Source: an uncultured Bacteroidales bacterium (GTDB taxonomy: Bacteria > Bacteroidota > Bacteroidia > Bacteroidales > Bacteroidaceae). From it: a stretch of 64,000 nucleotides of DNA. Of the stretch, positions 7,681 to 15,687 are shown piece after piece. Under the pieces are notes generated by a model that did no database searches, was not told the DNA's origin, and saw nothing but the letters and a program-made list of their open reading frames with translations. The stretch is from positions 1 to 64,000 of the forward strand of contig CADCBH010000027.1 in assembly GCA_902799655.1 (NCBI GenBank). The letters are read 5' to 3'. The position numbers and the translations under genes were made by a program. Positions within the stretch are counted from its first letter, which is position 1; each line of letters opens with the position of its first letter.

Positions 7681-9975
7681 TTATTCGTAGTAGGCTTTCT
7701 GCATGGCCTCTACCAGTTCGGGAATGGTCCACTGCGGCACGTTGCGGTCGTTGCCGTCGATGAGTGTCATCCAATAGAAGATGGGAATGTCGAGGGCCTT
7801 GCCCTGACGGATGACATCGGCAATATGCTTGCCGGCTTCCTGCTTCTTGGCCTTGATGGCGTTGATATCGACATCGTTCTCACCGATAATGCCACACTCG
7901 CCAACGATGACGGGGATGCCCTTGCTGACAAACTTGTCGTTCAGACGGGTGAACATCGTCGTGATGGCCTGACTCTGCGAGGTGCCCCAGGTTCCTGCCG
8001 TTGCCAGCCAGTTATAGGGGTCGTAAGAGTGAATCTCGGCAATGAGGTGGCCGCTGACATTGTCGGTGGGTACGACAAAGGGTGCCAGACCTTCCCAATA
8101 GGCTGCCGAATAGGTGGTGACGATGAGGTTACGCGTCTCGTTGTTGCCTCCTGTGGCACGTACGGTGTTGACAAAGCTCTGGGCAAACTGGTTGATAGCG
8201 GTATAGCTGCTGGCAGCCTTGGCGTTGGTCCATGTGTTGCTCTTGTCGAGCATCTCGTTGTAGCCTTCGAAGAGCAGGCGCTGGTCGTAGTCGCGGAAGC
8301 GGGTGGCTATCTGCTGCCATATCTTGACGAAGCGGGCATTCATCTGGTCGAACTTGTCGATGTCTGCCTTCAGCCAGTGCTCACTCTCAGGACCGCTGCC
8401 TGTGTCGTGGTGTACGTTGATGATGCAGTACATGCCGTTGTTGATGACATAATCGACAATCTCTTGTACGCGCTGCATCCAGTCTTCGTCGATATTGTTG
8501 TCGCTATCCAGGTGCTGCCACCAGGTGACGGGTACACGGATGGCGTTGAAGCCTTCTCGCTTGAAGAATGCCATCAGTTCGGGCTTGGTGACGGGCTGTC
8601 CCCAGCAAGTCTCGTATTTCTGTGCTGCCTTGTTGTTGCCGATGCTGGTGCTGAAGGCATCGAGCGTGTTGCCGAGGTTCCATGCCAGACGCATGTTCTT
8701 GACGGCATTGGCGGCACTCTCCTCGACATAGGTGACATCGAGGCGTACCTGGTCGCGGGTAATGACAAAGGGCTGGCTGAGGGCGTTGCTCCACCATGTG
8801 TTAGAGGGCATCGTGGCAGCGCCATACCAGGGCATGAACCACGACCAGCGGGCTCCGGCATTCCAGCAGTCTGCTATCTCGGCATAGCTGCCGCTACTAC
8901 CATTGCCACACTCGGCGAGGGTAATCATCTTATGGGGATAGCGGGCGGTGAGTTCACGATACTCCTGCTCGTTCTGCGCAGCCGAAGAACCATAGAGGTC
9001 GCGGCCAATGATATCGACAAGGGCATCGCCAGGATACCAGTCGCTGTCGTTGGCATACGAGGCGCTGTCGCCATTATAGTTCTGAGAGGTCCAAACGTAT
9101 ATGAGGTTGTGGACACCTTTCTCGCGCAGACGATCGTAGAGGGCCGTCCACAGCTGTTTGTAGGTGTCGGCACCATCGGCTCCCCACCAGAACCATGCCT
9201 TGCCCGGATAGCTCGTGGCTTTGGCATTGCCGGCAGCCTCGTGGAAAGGACGCCAGATGGCGGCGATGCCTGCTTCTTGCAACTTGAGCATGACGCTCGC
9301 CACCTTGTCAATCTGTGAATAGAACCACTCGTTCTCCCAAGTGCCGCTGACCAGGGCGTTGGAAGCCTTGAAGGTGGTCTCGCTGGGCGTACAGGTGACA
9401 TCAGTGGAGCCTTGGGATTTAGGAACGTTGAAGTGCCACATGAGTGAGACAATGCCACCGGCCTGGCTCCACGTGTTGACGGGTGTGATGTCTTCGTAGT
9501 TAATCCAGCTGTCAGGTGCAGAGTAGCAGATGTGGATAAAGTCGTAGCCGTTGATGGCGGGATACTTGCCTGTAGCCTGATAGATCTTGTCAGCTTCCTT
9601 GTTGTTCCAGTTGACTTCAGCAGTGACTGCCGACAAGGTCTTCACGCCATAATTAAGCCACAGGTACTTGTAGAGCTGCTTGGCACCATCGGTGGCGGCA
9701 TTGTCGGCCAGCGTGACATTGCTGACATCGCTGGGGTGGTAGATGTCGAAAGTGATGCTCGAGATATTGTCTATCGAGGCTCCTATCTTACTCGTCTGCC
9801 CAATCTTGTGGATATACTGCTTGTTGTCTTGATAGGTGATGCGGTCGTATTCTGTGAGGGCATAGTCGGTAGTGCTGCCGTCAGTACGCTTGACGGTAAA
9901 CTTGTCGTTGGCAGACTGGGCGCTGGCAGTCAGCGAGACCAGGACGGCCAATAGGGGAATGAATAGTCGCTTCAT
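7681..9975 (-). CDS. Secreted bifunctional GH26-GH5 mannanase/endoglucanase
   Basis: 764 residues. Signal peptide (1-19), a small N-terminal beta domain (about 25-80, TDGSTTDYALTEYDRITY), a GH26 catalytic domain (about 85-410; acid/base Glu246 in IWRPFHEAAGN, nucleophile Glu355 in TLAECGNG), then a GH5 domain (about 418-764; NLGNTLDA, acid/base Glu574 in FEGYNEM, nucleophile Glu693 in VIVGECG). The NLGNTLDA start suggests subfamily 4, known for endoglucanase and xyloglucanase activity. One enzyme can thus cut both mannosyl and glucosyl stretches of glucomannan. A GH26-GH5 fusion is known from Prevotella bryantii (from memory). It follows the 136-residue protein with a 4-bp overlap, and the small beta domain here resembles that protein. 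Confidence 0.92.
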   Translation of the reverse strand: MKRLFIPLLAVLVSLTASAQSANDKFTVKRTDGSTTDYALTEYDRITYQDNKQYIHKIGQTSKIGASIDNISSITFDIYHPSDVSNVTLADNAATDGAKQLYKYLWLNYGVKTLSAVTAEVNWNNKEADKIYQATGKYPAINGYDFIHICYSAPDSWINYEDITPVNTWSQAGGIVSLMWHFNVPKSQGSTDVTCTPSETTFKASNALVSGTWENEWFYSQIDKVASVMLKLQEAGIAAIWRPFHEAAGNAKATSYPGKAWFWWGADGADTYKQLWTALYDRLREKGVHNLIYVWTSQNYNGDSASYANDSDWYPGDALVDIIGRDLYGSSAAQNEQEYRELTARYPHKMITLAECGNGSSGSYAEIADCWNAGARWSWFMPWYGAATMPSNTWWSNALSQPFVITRDQVRLDVTYVEESAANAVKNMRLAWNLGNTLDAFSTSIGNNKAAQKYETCWGQPVTKPELMAFFKREGFNAIRVPVTWWQHLDSDNNIDEDWMQRVQEIVDYVINNGMYCIINVHHDTGSGPESEHWLKADIDKFDQMNARFVKIWQQIATRFRDYDQRLLFEGYNEMLDKSNTWTNAKAASSYTAINQFAQSFVNTVRATGGNNETRNLIVTTYSAAYWEGLAPFVVPTDNVSGHLIAEIHSYDPYNWLATAGTWGTSQSQAITTMFTRLNDKFVSKGIPVIVGECGIIGENDVDINAIKAKKQEAGKHIADVIRQGKALDIPIFYWMTLIDGNDRNVPQWTIPELVEAMQKAYYE

Positions 9976-10382
9976 GGCTTCATGAATTTGAGGGTGTTAC
10001 CATTGATGTTGATGATATAAAGGCCTGGAGCCAAGCCGTCGAGGTTGACCTCACCTTGGGATGCAGGCATGTTGACAGCCTTGCCGTCGAGCGTGTAGAT
10101 ACGTACACTGTCACTATTGACATGGATGTCGCTGACAGAGATGTTTCGGATGCCTGTCGAGGTGGCAAAGGTGAACTGCTTGACGCGCCAGAGCTCATAG
10201 GTGAGCGTGTTGCTGCCGGCTTCCACCGTCATGATGCCATCGGCCATCGAGATGGCAGGGTTGTCAGCCATCGCAAACTCGGCTTTGCTACCGTCGTTGA
10301 AGGTGATGAACAACGACTTGCCCTGAGCCTGTGTCACCAGCGTAGCGCAGACGACTGCCATGAGAAGTAATAATCGTTTCAT
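9972..10382 (-). CDS. Small secreted beta-rich protein with sorting-type tail
   Basis: 136 residues with a signal peptide (MKRLLLLMAVVCATLVTQAQ). Residues about 22-70 (ITFNDGSKAEFAMADNPAIS, then VKQFTF) match in pattern the N-terminal domain of the next gene's product (VKRTDGSTTDYALTEYDRIT, then SSITF). The last 45 residues (IYTLDGKAV, GLYIININGNTLKF) resemble a type A sorting domain of type IX secretion. It could be a surface-anchored partner of the GH26-GH5 enzyme, or the product of a split or duplication of an ancestral gene. It overlaps the enzyme gene by ATGA, implying translational coupling, and is first in a two-gene unit behind a textbook promoter at 10412-10443. Function unknown. Confidence 0.65.
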   Translation of the reverse strand: MKRLLLLMAVVCATLVTQAQGKSLFITFNDGSKAEFAMADNPAISMADGIMTVEAGSNTLTYELWRVKQFTFATSTGIRNISVSDIHVNSDSVRIYTLDGKAVNMPASQGEVNLDGLAPGLYIININGNTLKFMKP

Positions 10383-10411
10383 AATTATGTCGTGTTATAA
10401 TTTGCTGACAG

Positions 10412-10443
10412 CAAAAATACGGTTTATTTTGCAAATAGCCAAA
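10412..10443 (-). promoter_or_regulatory. Full Bacteroidota-type promoter of the GH26-GH5 unit
   Basis: The minus strand has TTTG (10440-10443), a 20-bp spacer, and TATTTTTG (10412-10419). This matches the -33/-7 consensus exactly, 30 bp before the ATG at 10382. The unit therefore has its own promoter, separate from the SusC unit. Confidence 0.7.
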
Positions 10444-10456
10444 CAATGAGAGAAAA

Positions 10457-10484
10457 AAGAGGCGCACACTGTGGTGCGCCTCTT
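10457..10484 (-). terminator. Terminator of the SusC-SusD-SGBP unit
   Basis: Eleven-bp stem (AAGAGGCGCAC at 10457-10467, GTGCGCCTCTT at 10474-10484). On the minus strand it continues into a run of six U residues. It lies 15 bp past the stop of the IPT/TIG lipoprotein. Confidence 0.75.
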
Positions 10485-10499
10485 GATAGAAATAGGAAT

Positions 10500-12530
10500 T
10501 TACTCTATAGTAATCTTTGTAAAGATGAAGCTTTCACCCTGTACAATACAGCAATAGCCCCAATCTATATCGTTAACAAGATGGTTAGCTATACTCTCAT
10601 TGAGTGTCATGGGAATAACGATGTCATTACCATCAGCGGTGTACAAGCTTGAAGATCCCGCATTGACGTTGTTTCTACTTCCTTCGTCACCATTCCAACC
10701 TGGAACATCCATCTTTCCCCAATGGCCGTCAAATAGCTGGAATTGCCACCAGTCAGCTGTCTTCTTTCCATAGAAACGTACTACTTGGCCGGCTTTTGCT
10801 CCAGCCTTTTTGAATATATCGTTAGGCTTGACTTCAAAATTAATACTCCATGCTCCCAGATCCTGCTCACCTTCCCATAGTGTAACCTCAGCAGGAACGA
10901 TGCTGAATGCCGGACCATCGAACTTGTTGCCGTCGTAGTCTTCCAATACAAACTTGTAGTCGCCTGCGGGAGCCTCAGGAACCTTGAAGGTAATCTCGGT
11001 GTTGCTCTTCGATGAGTAGCGCGTCACCTTATAAGTGCCGATATACAGGTTGGCAAGGTTGTTGAAGTTCTTGCCTTTGACTGTTATTACATCACCGGCA
11101 ACAGCCTTGGCTGGAGCCTCAGAGATAGCGGGATCACTGGCGGGCTTGATAGTCAGTATGCCTGAGATAGCTACTTCTGTTTCGTTCTTGAGTGCCAGCT
11201 TGAAGCCAGAACCTGAAGCGGCAGAGGGTACTGTTACCTGGATGCCGTCAGCCTCCTGGGCAGCGAAGTCCTTAGCCTCGACCTTCTGTTCAGCTTCACC
11301 TGGGAAGATGATGGCTGCCACGAGGTCAAGATTGGTACCGTAGATGACCGTTTCTTCACCAGCTGTGATGCTGGCGGGATCGGCGCTGGTAACAGTCGGC
11401 TTCACCAGTGTGTAAGCGACGGTGACCTCCTTGCCATTCTCCATCGTCAGGGTGAGGTTGCCATCCTGAGCCTTCTCGGGAACCTTGGCAATAATCACCT
11501 TGTCAGCGGCTACGTCAAGGTTGCCGTCGTAAGCACCGGCATTGGCAAACGATACGCTCTTCACAAGGTCCAAATCGGTACCGGTGACAGTCATGGCGAG
11601 ACCATTCTTAACGGTGCCTGCGACTGCCAATCCTGAAGGAGCAACAGTGGTCAGTGTACCAGCTGCAATCTTCTGGCCAGAGTAGGTGACGAGTGTGATG
11701 TCGCCATCCTTGGCAGCAGCGGGAATAGCAAACGAGAGTGATGTGCCGTCAGCAGCGCGAGTGATGTCCTCCTCAGCAATGGTGACACCTCCAGCCAGCT
11801 GAACGGTCTGAATCTGGTCGAGAGCAATACCCGTGATAGTCATGGTACTTCCTGCCTTCTGGTTGGCAGCAACAGGTGTGGGCACCTCAGGCAACTTGAT
11901 GGTAATCTCATCGTTGGCTTCCAGTTCGGTGGGCAACTCGGCCAGGTTGGTGAGGATAATCTTACCGCTGGCAGCCTCCTTTGGAATCTTGACAGACAAC
12001 TTGTAGCGTGTATGCTCTATCAGGTCGGTAACAGTATAGCCACCATTGAAGATAACACCCCACATCAGGTTCAAGTAGTCACCTTCGATAGTCAGCACGC
12101 TGCCTACCTCACCATTGAGGTTGCCCTCAGTGCCGATATAGACCTTGCTGATGGAGATGTCCTCGCGGAAGGTGAGCTTCGAGGATGATACCAGTTCAAG
12201 ACCAGTGCCGGTCTTCAGCGTTACCTGTCCCTCAGTACCGCCCTCAGCAGGAACGGTGATTGAAATCTTGCTGTGTGTGCCGCTCTCAAGGACGGTGATA
12301 TCGGTGACGGGCGATGTCTGGCCAGGAAGGATAATCTCCTTGACCTGGTCGAGGTTGCTGCCATAGAAGAACAGCGTACCGCCACGTAATACGGGACTTG
12401 GTCCGAATGCTCCAAGAGCCACACCATCGCTATACTGGTTAGTGCTCAAATCATCGTTGGAGCAGGCTGTCAGCGATAGCCCGGCAAGGGCTACCACCAA
12501 CAGAGTGAATATATAATGAATCTTTTTCAT
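10500..12530 (-). CDS. Surface glycan-binding lipoprotein with tandem IPT/TIG domains
   Basis: 676 residues. Lipoprotein signal with lipobox LSLTAC (Cys near residue 23). Residues about 35-535 are roughly six tandem immunoglobulin-like IPT/TIG domains (repeated patterns such as GGTLFFYGSNLDQVKEIIL, GSTMTITGIALDQIQTVQL, GEETVIYGTNLDLVAAIIF). The C-terminal part (about 540-676), starting VTLWEGEQDLGAW, is the W-G-W beta module also present in the secreted proteins of this locus. In polysaccharide loci, lipoproteins of this layout follow SusC and SusD, stand on the cell surface and capture glycan. Placing the module at the outer tip suggests it is the binding part. Last gene of the SusC unit; the terminator follows at 10457. 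Confidence 0.8.
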   Translation of the reverse strand: MKKIHYIFTLLVVALAGLSLTACSNDDLSTNQYSDGVALGAFGPSPVLRGGTLFFYGSNLDQVKEIILPGQTSPVTDITVLESGTHSKISITVPAEGGTEGQVTLKTGTGLELVSSSKLTFREDISISKVYIGTEGNLNGEVGSVLTIEGDYLNLMWGVIFNGGYTVTDLIEHTRYKLSVKIPKEAASGKIILTNLAELPTELEANDEITIKLPEVPTPVAANQKAGSTMTITGIALDQIQTVQLAGGVTIAEEDITRAADGTSLSFAIPAAAKDGDITLVTYSGQKIAAGTLTTVAPSGLAVAGTVKNGLAMTVTGTDLDLVKSVSFANAGAYDGNLDVAADKVIIAKVPEKAQDGNLTLTMENGKEVTVAYTLVKPTVTSADPASITAGEETVIYGTNLDLVAAIIFPGEAEQKVEAKDFAAQEADGIQVTVPSAASGSGFKLALKNETEVAISGILTIKPASDPAISEAPAKAVAGDVITVKGKNFNNLANLYIGTYKVTRYSSKSNTEITFKVPEAPAGDYKFVLEDYDGNKFDGPAFSIVPAEVTLWEGEQDLGAWSINFEVKPNDIFKKAGAKAGQVVRFYGKKTADWWQFQLFDGHWGKMDVPGWNGDEGSRNNVNAGSSSLYTADGNDIVIPMTLNESIANHLVNDIDWGYCCIVQGESFIFTKITIE

Positions 12531-12554
12531 AACTTAGTCCTTTTATTAGTTTGA

Positions 12555-13835
12555 TTACTCAGTAGGCGCAATACGAATATTGTCAACGTCCATTTGCAAC
12601 TCACTGGCTTCGCCTGCCGGACCACCCATGAAGTAGAAGGTCAGACCTCCCAGGAAGTCGGCCGTAAACTCTGTTGCGCACAAACTGCCGTCATGTGTCT
12701 TGTTAAATGTGGAGAGAGGAATGGAAACAGTACGCCACTGACCATCGGTATCGTATGCACCGCTGGAAGCATAGGGCGACCACAGTGAACGAGGATGTGT
12801 TGCATCCCAACAATAACTGTTGGTACCTGTCGTCGAAGCTTTGGTCAGCATAACCTGCAAGGCTGATGACGTCCAGTTCTGGTCAGCAGGTATGCGATAC
12901 TCAAACTTGATGGCTAACTGTGAGAGTTCGTACTTGGAAATGAGTTCTGAACAACCACTCATGTCACTGATGGCTGGGTCTGTGTCATTAGGCCAGAAGT
13001 TAAAACACCAGTCATCTTCACCAAGGCCCCATCCATCAGCAGTTGTAGTACCATGGAAACGAATGAATGCCCCATCAACGCCAGTACCGTCATCGACCTT
13101 CAGACCGGCACCTGTACGCCATCCATTGGCTTGTGCCATACCATACGTGCCGTCCCAGTCAAGAATCATGCCACGATGGTCGCGGTAGTAGAACTTCGAT
13201 TCGCTCTTACCATACTTGGTGGCTACTGTAATTTTGCCAGACTCAGTGACGCCCTCAGGGATGACAAACGTGACCGATGCCTTCTGGATACTCTTGATAT
13301 CGGTAACAGCAATACCTCCCGGCATCGTGATAGTCAGCGGGTCGCTATCGTAGCTGAGGAAATAGTCACCATAGATGGTGGCCTCCTCGCCAGCCACAGC
13401 CCACTCATTACTCATGCTGTTGACTGTTGCCGAGGGAATAAGTACCTCAAAGTCGTAGGTAACGACCTCACCAGACTTAGTCTTCATATAAATCTTGTCT
13501 GTGGGGTTGTCAGGCAACTCATTAGGAACATCACACAAGAGGGTGTTGTCAGTGATGAAACTGGTGTTCAACACAACTTTTTGGTCATTGAAGTACAACT
13601 CCACAATGCTGCGCAGATTATCACCCACCAGACAGACGGTATTACCCATGTAGGCACCTGTCAGCAATGAGTCTTTCTGTGATAAATATGGAGAACGCAC
13701 ATAGTAGACGGTAGGGATGCCGTCGGCTACCTCGTATTTGTCAGGCTGGTCTTTACACGATATCACGGTAAAGCTGGAAACGGCCAGTATTGCGACCAAC
13801 AGCCAATTGAAATATCTTCTTGTTTTCATAATCAT
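12555..13835 (-). CDS. Surface glycan-binding lipoprotein (SGBP-B type)
   Basis: About 427 residues from the MIMKTRRYF start at 13835; a frame open further upstream would overlap the susD stop and lacks a signal peptide. Lipobox SFTVISC (Cys near residue 25). Two IPT/TIG-like domains follow (GNTVCLVGDNLRSIVELYF; GEEATIYGDYFL), then a C-terminal domain of about 220 residues rich in Trp and Gly (GMILDWDGTYGMAQANGW, ELQMDVDNIRIAP). This is the pattern of SGBP-B proteins with a terminal glycan-binding domain. It should bind the imported polysaccharide, here probably mannan, on the outer surface beside the SusCD pair. Third gene of the susC operon. Confidence 0.78.
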   Translation of the reverse strand: MIMKTRRYFNWLLVAILAVSSFTVISCKDQPDKYEVADGIPTVYYVRSPYLSQKDSLLTGAYMGNTVCLVGDNLRSIVELYFNDQKVVLNTSFITDNTLLCDVPNELPDNPTDKIYMKTKSGEVVTYDFEVLIPSATVNSMSNEWAVAGEEATIYGDYFLSYDSDPLTITMPGGIAVTDIKSIQKASVTFVIPEGVTESGKITVATKYGKSESKFYYRDHRGMILDWDGTYGMAQANGWRTGAGLKVDDGTGVDGAFIRFHGTTTADGWGLGEDDWCFNFWPNDTDPAISDMSGCSELISKYELSQLAIKFEYRIPADQNWTSSALQVMLTKASTTGTNSYCWDATHPRSLWSPYASSGAYDTDGQWRTVSIPLSTFNKTHDGSLCATEFTADFLGGLTFYFMGGPAGEASELQMDVDNIRIAPTE

Positions 13836-13848
13836 TCGGTACTTTTGA

Positions 13849-15672
13849 TTAATAGCTATAAGTAGAACGTACATCTACGTGTACAGGATCCTGAAGCAAC
13901 ATCGGATTGTATTCTGCATCCTCAGTAGGCATAGGCAGTGTAAACATCTTATCGTTTACATTGATTGTAAAGTCTGTTGTGATATAGTCCTTCATCTTAC
14001 TCTTGGGAGTAATGGTTCCAGTCCAGCTGGCACCCTTTGTCTCCCAGTAGTTCTTGTAAAGTTCGGGTAACGACTCATTGGGCTTGTTATAGTAGCCTCG
14101 CATTTGGTTAGCGATAATCTCCTTGGCCCATGCTATATTATAGTATGAAAGACGAACAATATCATACCAATAGTCACCCTCGAAGGCCAGTTCCAGACGA
14201 CGCTCTTTCAGAACATCCTCCAATGTGATGCTGGCAGGCTTCGAATAGCTTGGAACAGAACGGTGGCGTACCTGATAGAATGCATCAATGGCATCGGCAT
14301 CAGATGTTGACGAGGTTTTGTCTTTGCCCTGAATCATGGCTTCTGCATATACCAAGTACACGTCTGCTAAGCGCAGCACATGGGTTGACATGCTAGAACG
14401 TTGTTGCGAAGGTGTTTGTCCAAACATCGTCTCGTGATCCTTGATGTTACCATACTGGTGCTTGGCAATGTTGGCACCACTCATGGATTGCAATCCCTGC
14501 TTCTTGATGCCAGCATAGTTGTCGTCGCAATAATAGTTGTCATCATACAGGAACTGTAAGTAGTCGAAACCATTGCCGCGACCATTGATCTCGTTGTTGT
14601 AAGTCTTGTCACGCCAGAAATAGCTGTAAACATCGCCAGCCATCATAAAGGATGCTTGACGTCGAGCGTCTATGTTGATGCGCTGGCTGGGATTGGTAAA
14701 GGGGTCAACATCGAAGGCTGCGAGCAAGTCGGCACTTGGGGAAACCCAGCCGCCCCATGAATATGAGCCGGTGAAACCGTCCATAATCAGCTCAGAACCG
14801 AGTGGATTGGCACAGGTGTAGATGTCAGGGTTACAATTCCAGCGCCATCCAATAAGACTTTCAGCACAGCAGTTGTTGGTACCGATGAAGATGTCGGCAT
14901 AGTTGGGCATCAATGCCTTACCACTATTCTTTATCACATCTTTGGCCAATTCTGCAGCCTTTGCTAAATCTTCAGCATTGCGTTCGCCGTCACCGCCAGC
15001 GTTGACACCGCTCTTTGTCAGATAAACTTTAGCCAACAAACCTTTTGCACCCCACTTGTCGATACGTCCTGTTCCATTTTGTTCAGGAAGCAGCTCAATG
15101 GCTTTCTCCAGTGTCATGACAATATACTCATAGATATCTGATTTCATGACCAGCGGTTTGTCATTATATGTGTTTGATGCAACATCTGCCGTATTATCGT
15201 GGACAATGGGGACATTGCCAAACATACGTACCAGATAAAAATATGCCATAGCCTTCCATGCCAGACACTCACCCATGGCAGCATTGCGAGCAGCTTCAGA
15301 GCATGTAGCGTCTTTCAGATACATATAAATGGTGTTGGCGTGTGCATTGGCAGCCCAAAGGCTCTGTGATGATGACTTGATGTCCTCGTCACTACCATTG
15401 ACGGTGAATGTCATATAAGGACTACCTCCAGAATAAACGTTGCCAGAAAGAACGTCGCCGACTTTGTAATAACCTCTGCTGACGAAGTCGTTCCAAACGG
15501 AACTATAGAGTGACAGGACGCCATTCTGAACTTCCATGTCATTGTGGTAATAGTTGGACATCGAAGGGTTGTCCTCATCGGGGCGGTCAAGGAAATCCTT
15601 ACAGGAGGTCGTCGTGACACCCAGTGTAAGGGCTAATACCGCATATTTGAAATATTTAGTGTTCATAATCAT
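13849..15672 (-). CDS. susD: SusD-like glycan-binding lipoprotein
   Basis: 607 residues with lipoprotein signal (lipobox TTTSC, then KDFLDRPDEDNPS). The N-terminal KDFLD-P start, the repeated helix pairs with AxAMGECLAWKAMAYFYLVRMFGNVPIV and the C-terminal ERRLELAFEGDYWYDIVRL block are hallmarks of the SusD/RagB family. (The helix segment spans about residues 129-155.) SusD proteins sit as lids on SusC channels and bind oligosaccharide before import. The gene lies directly downstream of susC with a 15-bp gap and upstream of two SGBPs. The specificity for manno-oligosaccharides is inferred only from the neighbouring GH26, GH130 and epimerase genes. Confidence 0.93.
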   Translation of the reverse strand: MIMNTKYFKYAVLALTLGVTTTSCKDFLDRPDEDNPSMSNYYHNDMEVQNGVLSLYSSVWNDFVSRGYYKVGDVLSGNVYSGGSPYMTFTVNGSDEDIKSSSQSLWAANAHANTIYMYLKDATCSEAARNAAMGECLAWKAMAYFYLVRMFGNVPIVHDNTADVASNTYNDKPLVMKSDIYEYIVMTLEKAIELLPEQNGTGRIDKWGAKGLLAKVYLTKSGVNAGGDGERNAEDLAKAAELAKDVIKNSGKALMPNYADIFIGTNNCCAESLIGWRWNCNPDIYTCANPLGSELIMDGFTGSYSWGGWVSPSADLLAAFDVDPFTNPSQRINIDARRQASFMMAGDVYSYFWRDKTYNNEINGRGNGFDYLQFLYDDNYYCDDNYAGIKKQGLQSMSGANIAKHQYGNIKDHETMFGQTPSQQRSSMSTHVLRLADVYLVYAEAMIQGKDKTSSTSDADAIDAFYQVRHRSVPSYSKPASITLEDVLKERRLELAFEGDYWYDIVRLSYYNIAWAKEIIANQMRGYYNKPNESLPELYKNYWETKGASWTGTITPKSKMKDYITTDFTINVNDKMFTLPMPTEDAEYNPMLLQDPVHVDVRSTYSY

Positions 15673-15687
15673 GATCTTATAATGTTA

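Noticed and set aside
7621-9318. A 565-residue plus-strand open frame
   Set aside because: It lies wholly opposite the GH26-GH5 gene, whose catalytic motifs and start are clear; no family features in the opposite frame.
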